A stretch of 64,000 nt of DNA from Coleophoma eucalyptorum (taxonomy: Eukaryota > Ascomycota > Leotiomycetes > Helotiales > Dermateaceae): NCBI GenBank assembly GCA_026120035.1, contig JALRME010000017.1:496001-560000 (forward strand). Reading direction: 5' to 3'. Of this stretch, positions 58,688 to 64,000 are shown in pieces. The position numbers were made by a program, and so were the translations under genes. Under the pieces are notes generated by a model. The model saw only the letters and a list, made by a program, of their open reading frames with translations, had not been told where the DNA came from and searched no databases. The first letter of the stretch is position 1. The number at the start of each line of letters is the position of its first letter.

Positions 58688-59512
58688 ATGGGAGGAAAGT
58701 GGCGTAAGAAGAATCGCGAATACGACGATGACCGACCTCAACATCACCGCAAAAACCATCATGCTGAACACCAATCTGCGAAACGAACACCCGATGAAAA
58801 CAAGCTGGGTAGCCATAAAGTTTGTAGCCCTGGCAGAAGCCCAGTCACTAAAGGCAAGTATCATCAAACCACAAAAGGGAACCAGCGTCAAAACTATTAC
58901 CCTGCTGAAACTCACGTTGAAAAAACTCCTCGACAACGCGATCACATTAGTCATGGATCCATTCTTCGACAGAATAAATCGTTCAAACAATACCTCATGA
59001 ACAACATCCAAGAGACCTGGAATCAGATTGAACAATGGTGCCCAGAGTCTGTAGGCTCCGGCTCCGAGGATGAGATGGATTGGATACCAGAACGAGAAAT
59101 TGTTATTCCGCAGCCTGGTGGTCCGATAATGTATGAGTTTGTAGAGAACCAAAGGAAGGACGTTTCCGTCTCGGACGAAGGACGAAGAAAGTGGACTGAT
59201 GTTGTACTTGGAGAATATTACGACTTGCCTGAAAAATACTGCGGGCGCAACTCGAAGTATAACAAAGAAGAATATCGAATCTTTGCACGCCCGCAGCTAC
59301 CAACACGAAAACTTGGGGGATTTCCACCACACATAGCTGGACTGGACCCAGTTTGGACCAAATCAAACGGTGCAGACGAACAACATATAATACTTGGGTT
59401 ACCATATACAGCAACTCCACCCAAGGTTGAAGTTAAGAACCCCCTACTGTATTCGAAACCGATGATACCCACTGGTCTCAACGTGCTGGAGGATGAGGAG
59501 TATTCGGAGTAA
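58688..59512 (+). CDS. Hypothetical hydrophilic protein, 274 residues
   Basis: A single ORF with no recognisable domain. It begins with a strongly basic, His/Arg/Lys-rich segment (MGGKWRKKNREYDDDRPQHH) and has an acidic centre (SGSEDEMDWIPEREI). It ends with PLLYSKPMIPTGLNVLEDEE-type sequence. Composition and length make it a plausible gene, and no equally good alternative frame explains the region. It could instead be a lineage-specific gene or a chance ORF. I see no introns or signal peptide. Confidence 0.55.
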   Translation: MGGKWRKKNREYDDDRPQHHRKNHHAEHQSAKRTPDENKLGSHKVCSPGRSPVTKGKYHQTTKGNQRQNYYPAETHVEKTPRQRDHISHGSILRQNKSFKQYLMNNIQETWNQIEQWCPESVGSGSEDEMDWIPEREIVIPQPGGPIMYEFVENQRKDVSVSDEGRRKWTDVVLGEYYDLPEKYCGRNSKYNKEEYRIFARPQLPTRKLGGFPPHIAGLDPVWTKSNGADEQHIILGLPYTATPPKVEVKNPLLYSKPMIPTGLNVLEDEEYSE

Positions 59513-60760
59513 GGGGTTTGATTTGGAATTTAAATGCATCACACAAAGCTGGGCGTTGGAAGGTTGTACTAAGTGATCTATAATAAACCAAGGGAAATGC
59601 AAGTTGTGATTATTGTAGGCCCATCAAGAATACCCTGAGTTAAAATGACTCTCTAGCTTGAGATGTAATATTTTCGGAAGGTGACGTGCTACATATTCTT
59701 GCGTGACAACATTATGGGCCATATGTTTGGGCAAGACATCCACCGTACTGCCGTCTCTGCTACTTCGGAGCACCGAGTTTCGAAGGATTTCACATCCCAA
59801 TCATGGTAATGGCCAAGAGAAATGATTATGTTGTCGGGAGCAGGACTTTTGTCAAGGCCGCGTTTGGAAAATGAGGCCCGGATGCTGCAGATTGTTTTGC
59901 CCTGAGTCTAGATCTTCGTTTAAAGTACTCGACCGTGATTCAGACAAGCCATGCAATCCACGTTCGGGGTGTAGCTCTCCAGAGAGATATATAATGCCCT
60001 TTTGATTTTGTTATCTTTACCGTAGAGCCATCGGAGATCTCTTCGGCTAATTCCCAACAACCCTGGTGGTAGGTACGTAGTCTGCCTGTATGAAGTCCAG
60101 CGATGTCTACTATCGTGGTCGTGGGTCTCTAAATTTCCCCTTCGGCTACTAGTTCTGCAGCTCATGTGCTCGATGCGGTCCAGTCCAGTATTTTCAGGGA
60201 TCCCGAGCAGGGGAGGGTTCATCGATGAGGCCTGTTTCTGGTGTAGATCCGTGATAGCGGTCTTGTTGTACCGAGAGAAGGCTTTTGGCGATCTACTTTC
60301 GTTGTACCTCCTTCGTACACGATATGTAATTGACGTTTCTTATGGAATCAATTGTCTGAAGGAGAGATTATGCTCGCTTACTAGTTCAGTGCATTTGATA
60401 CAACCAGGGATCATGGAGAGAAGCTTGAGCTGTCGAGGCTGCCTGCCACAATGCTTGCAAGGTACACAGCAATCTAGTATCTTCGGACTTGTTTCCATAC
60501 TAGAATGAAGCAGCCGCGAGATCCATCACGTTGTTGATTTGTCGAGTCCTTAGCGATCTGACCCGCTTACTAATGTTCTTGCTATGCAATTCCCGTAGTG
60601 CTCACGTTTGAAGGATATGTTAATCTGCACAGCAACTTTACGGATCCTCAATAGCTCGATTCTCTAGACTGGAGTATTATTGTGTTGACTGAATAGAGTC
60701 CCGACTAAATATACTAGAGATCTCTCACCACACACTCCAATCAGCTAGAATCTTATCGCC
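59513..60760. other. Intergenic region, 1.25 kb
   Basis: No convincing gene. A 100-codon minus-strand ORF (59920-60222) reads like protein in part but has no motif, no start context and no splice partner. The end of the region holds the presumed promoter of the FAD monooxygenase. Confidence 0.4.
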
Positions 60761-62086
60761 ATGGAGTCTCCCATCGCAAACGTTGCAATAGTCGGGGGTG
60801 GTATAACCGTATGTCAAGTATCTCACCTAATCTCCGCCAGACTTAACGAAGTATCAGGGTCCTGCATTAGCGATCGAGCTTCTAAACGTCGGCATCAAAT
60901 CAACAATCTATGAAGCTCGGTCACAAAGTTACAATATCGGAGGGAGTATGGTGCTCACCCCAAATGGACTCCTCATCGCTTCACGCTGTGGGGTGTATGA
61001 TCAACTTTACGAAACTGGCTGGCCCCATGACGATGTCCTGATGATGAATCCAAAAGGCGACGAATTGGGCAAAATTGTCGTCGGCTCGGTAGAGAAGTAT
61101 GGAAAGTCTGGATTAAGGATTTACCGAAGCATACTGAGGAATTCGCTGCTGGCAGAGGCTGAGAGGAGAGGGATCGAGATTGTGTATGATCGCAAGTGTG
61201 CTTCGGTGAAAGAGAACCCCGGCTCGGTAACCGTTGAGTTTGAGGACGGGACTTTCGTCGATGCCGATATGGTCATTGGCGCAGATGGTGTCTGGTCACG
61301 TATCCATCCATATCTTAATCCAGACAGCAAACCAAAGTTCAGTGGTCAAATGGCAATTCTCGCCATGTCGAAGAGAAATCTCATTGCAGATCCTGAACAA
61401 GCGGCAATGTTCAGAATTCTCATCGACAAGCAAGGCAATTTTGCGCATATGCCGGCAGATGGTAGGGCTGACGAAAGCGCTATATTCTTCTCGACCTTCG
61501 AAATGCCTGATCGAGATCGAGATGGCTGGCGAAAGATCGAAGCAGATAAGGAAGGATTGAAAGCTATGATGCAAATCTTTGACCGAGAGGGCTGGCCAGA
61601 GGCGGCGAGAAGTCTTGTGACGAAGACACCTGCAGAGAATTTCTTCTCCTGGCCGTAAGTAATTAGTGTTTTGAGGCTTGAGACCGAGCTGATGTCAGTA
61701 GATTTCATACAGTGCGGTTGCTTGACAGATGGGTTTCCAAGACGGGTAGGGTAGTGGTCTTGGGTGATGCTGCGCATGCTATTCCGCCAAGTGCAGGCCA
61801 AGGCGCTTCTATGTCCCTGGAAGACGCTTCTACCCTCGCCAGAACAATGGGATATATTAACCAGAAGGGGTCGGATCTAGCTTCAGGTCTGGGGGCGTGG
61901 GAAAAGCATCGTAAGGAACGGATTGAGAGAGTTGTTGAAAGGACGCAGACCAAGGGCAACCAGAGGAAGAATACAAAGAACGATACTGAGCAGGCTGAGA
62001 AAGAGAAGAGGATGAGAGCGGCCAAGGATGATGATGATCTACTCTGGCTGTATGGGTATGATATCGAGGCTGTGATGGCCGAGTGA
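60761..62086 (+). CDS. FAD-dependent monooxygenase (aromatic hydroxylase type)
   Basis: Three exons, 60761-60808, 60858-61654 and 61702-62086 (1230 nt, 409 residues); introns of 49 and 47 nt. The three PHBH-group motifs are present: the FAD beta-alpha-beta at residues 9-18 (AIVGGGITGPALAIEL), the DG motif (DADMVIGADGVWS) and the GD motif (GRVVVLGDAAHAIPPSAGQG, then ASMSLEDA). It would use NAD(P)H and O2 to hydroxylate an organic (often aromatic or polyketide) substrate in the cytosol. The C-terminal 40 residues are strongly charged (RTQTKGNQRKNTKNDTEQAE), unusual but plausible. No membrane anchor is seen. The gene is on the same strand as the third Zn2Cys6 regulator, 2.3 kb away, so it is a reasonable but unproven target. 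Confidence 0.92.
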
Positions 62087-62941
62087 GACATGGGGCTCCC
62101 TGTCTTGTACAGTCCGGGGAAGTCGAGTGATCCAACAAATGGAATATAGATCAAGTGATGCACCCTTCAGAATATACAAGATCCAGTATATTGCATTCAA
62201 ATGGCCACCGCATACATTCCAGTCTCATGGTTGGATGCCTTCATATTTCTCCAGGTCTGACCCGTGGCTCAACTTCCCGCGAGTGAGGTCGCTTGACCGA
62301 CGAATGGAGTCAACCACGCGGCGGGGATGGGACAGAGCACATGAAGACAACGAGAGCATCGACTTTCCTACCAAGAACCAAGTACCATCATTGCTACTCA
62401 TGAGCGTAACATGTTCTCGTCGCTATCTAAGTGCCGTCGAAGATATTCCTGGTTATGTAAGCAGACCCGCGATTGGCGAGTGACATACCGAGGGAAGAGG
62501 CAAAACATAGCTGACATCCAAATGTGTCAACCGAGTTCAGCGAATCCAGTCTTTCGCATCATCCACGTTACAGTTCAGTCCAGCCAAGCACAACACAACC
62601 ACAGCAAAGCATGCCATCCGTTGAAACGTGACAAGTCTATTATTGTGACAAAATAATGCCAATCTTGTGTCCTCAGCCACCCGGTGCCTGGGAGGTGGCA
62701 TGCGACATGCGACATGGTCGTCATGGTAGGTGTAGTTTGAAAGGGCTAATGCGACTGACCTTCAAGGTCAGCAGCACTTGTTAAGCCATTCCTACGTCAA
62801 GAGCTACCGTTTGAGCCCTCTCTTATTGTTATAGGCAGTAGCTTTTCTCAGCTACTCCTCAGCTCCTCTCTTCTACACTCCGCAGATCACTGTTGATTAG
62901 GTTTGGGCTTTACGTACAGCAAACCACACAACATTGCCGAC
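62087..62941. other. Intergenic region upstream of app1
   Basis: About 850 bp; short ORFs have no motifs. It includes the promoter and leader of the APP1-like gene. Confidence 0.35.
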
Positions 62942-64000
62942 ATGACGGTGAAGAAGACTTTCGGCGTTGTGCGCGAGCGAGCAACAGACGCTATCAACAA
63001 CATGCAAGGACGAGCACAGACTCCACGAGAATCCGAGATGGAAGCGCAGACCCGACGCGAAAGAGGCTTCCATGAGGCAGAAGCAAGACTCCCAGACACG
63101 CGAGCAGCATCTCCAGGGACTGTCGCCAAGGGCGAACGATCTTCAGATTTCCTATCCTACCTCGGCCCTCTGAATCCCTTTCCGAAGCAGATCACGGAAA
63201 AGGATACGCTTTGGTTGTTAGACAACACGGCCTATCGAAATACTCTGACGCATCAGTGGGAGGCTGAGTTTGTGGCAGCCGTCTTTGAACAGAATACTGG
63301 GCGTGATGTGAGTGCCGTGGTGGCAGATATTGCGGAGAAGATTGGCCTGGCAAAAAATGAGGCGGCAGAAGCTACCATTCAAAGTCGTTTGATACCTTTT
63401 ATGCAGAATATCTTACCTGGGCGTGCTGTCAATGTGGATTTTGCTCGGAAGGAGAAATTGAAATTGGGCCCCGGTGGAAGGGATGGAATTAGTAGTGACA
63501 CCAAAAGGCTACCAGAGGCTAGAAATGGGGAAGTGGTGGTTAGCACTGCGTTGGTTCCACAGGGTGCAAATGGAATACTGCAGATGAATACGGTATATGC
63601 AGAGCCTGATGGTTGGGGAATCATTTCTGGTATGTTATCTTTGATACCGAGAGAATGTAGCTGACAAGACAGACATTGATGATACTATCAAAATCACTCA
63701 GACTAGCGATCCTATTGGCATCTTGCGATCGACATTTATTTCTCAGGCTACACCGGTTGCTGGAATGCCAGAACTATACGCCTACATACAAACCCTTGTC
63801 ACTGCCTCGGCGCCCTTCTTCTACCTCTCAGCGTCTCCATATAACCTCTACCCATTTCTCACCGATTTTAGACGACAGTATTACCCCCAAGGAACGATGA
63901 TCTTGCGAGATGCCAGCTGGATGAACCTTGCGGGATTATTATCAAACCTTACACTTGGTACCGAAGACTACAAAACGGAGCGCATGACCAAGGTCCATTC
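62942..64000 (+). CDS. app1: APP1-like phosphatidate phosphatase, 5' part (runs off window)
   Basis: The first exon runs 62942-63629, and the second begins at 63673 after a 43-nt intron; the gene continues past 64000. The N-terminal part is basic and helical. The start of the DUF2183/App1 catalytic domain is clear: the intron splits it just before DIDDTIKITQTSDPIGILRS, the DxDxT catalytic motif of HAD-type Mg2+-dependent phosphatidate phosphatases. It is followed by FFYLSASPYNLYPFLTDFRR and ILRDASWMNLAGLLSNLTLG. In yeast, App1 works at cortical actin patches and dephosphorylates phosphatidate and diacylglycerol pyrophosphate. The ATG at 62942 is chosen as the first ATG in the frame (an earlier in-frame start would be a non-ATG codon). 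The rest of the catalytic region and the C-terminus are not in the window. Confidence 0.9.

Noticed and set aside
58676..59152. Antisense 158-codon ORF over the orphan gene
   Set aside because: Hydrophobic and Phe/Val-rich because it mirrors the charged plus-strand sequence; the plus-strand frame is longer and starts cleanly.
59920..60222. Minus-strand 100-codon ORF in the gap before the monooxygenase
   Set aside because: Part of it reads like protein, but no domain, no start context and no intron partner were found.

Overview
The window looks like about 64 kb of nuclear DNA from a filamentous ascomycete (Pezizomycotina). Helotiales/Leotiomycetes is my best guess from the flavour of the proteins, but it is unproven. 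The evidence is consistent. Introns are short (mostly 43-60 nt), with GTRAGT-type donors, CTRAC branch points and YAG acceptors. There are two Zn2Cys6 regulators with linked target-type enzymes plus a third free-standing one, a TRI12-type MFS pump, and a nuclear tRNA-Ile with an intron. Spacing is typical of filamentous fungi, with several gene-poor gaps of 3-5 kb. I see no convincing transposon, CRISPR or rRNA. I rebuilt the gene models by hand by splicing; every complete multi-exon model sums to a whole number of codons.

Layout. At 0-6 kb one small CxxC protein (985-1275, -) lies in an otherwise empty region. At 6-15 kb there is an accessory, metabolism-like stretch: a Zn2Cys6 regulator (-) divergent from an MDR enoyl-reductase-like oxidoreductase (+), a tRNA-Ile(AAU), an HSL-family alpha/beta hydrolase (+) and a secreted type-B carboxylesterase (-). 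At 15.7-17.9 kb is a second Zn2Cys6 regulator that resembles the COL-26/BglR group, preceded by a 5.1 kb gene-free upstream region. At 23-31 kb are three proteins for the cell surface or secretion: a pepsin-like aspartic protease, a secreted protein with about 30 Gly-Gly-Asn/Asp repeats, and a TRI12-type MFS transporter. At 35-47 kb is a housekeeping block: a G3BP-like NTF2+RRM protein, a TPR-like chaperone candidate, a short conserved-looking protein, the FACT subunit Pob3, and a Tho1/SARNP-like SAP protein. At 50-64 kb are a 1519-residue disordered protein ending in a methyltransferase domain, a third Zn2Cys6 regulator, an orphan ORF, an FAD monooxygenase, and the 5' part of an APP1 phosphatidate phosphatase that runs off the window.

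Working together: the 6-15 kb genes could form a small regulated catabolic or detoxification set, but no polyketide or peptide synthase is present, so this is only an inference. The 35-47 kb genes share RNA, ribosome and chromatin roles and are probably simply neighbouring housekeeping genes.

The most unusual structural observation is in the alpha/beta hydrolase gene. Two complete introns, each with its own donor, branch point and acceptor, are separated by a single G. The frame and the expected C-terminus are restored only if that one nucleotide is kept as an exon. Two other genes begin with tiny exons (8 nt in pob3; 20 nt in the third regulator, where the intron splits the first zinc-binding Cys codon).
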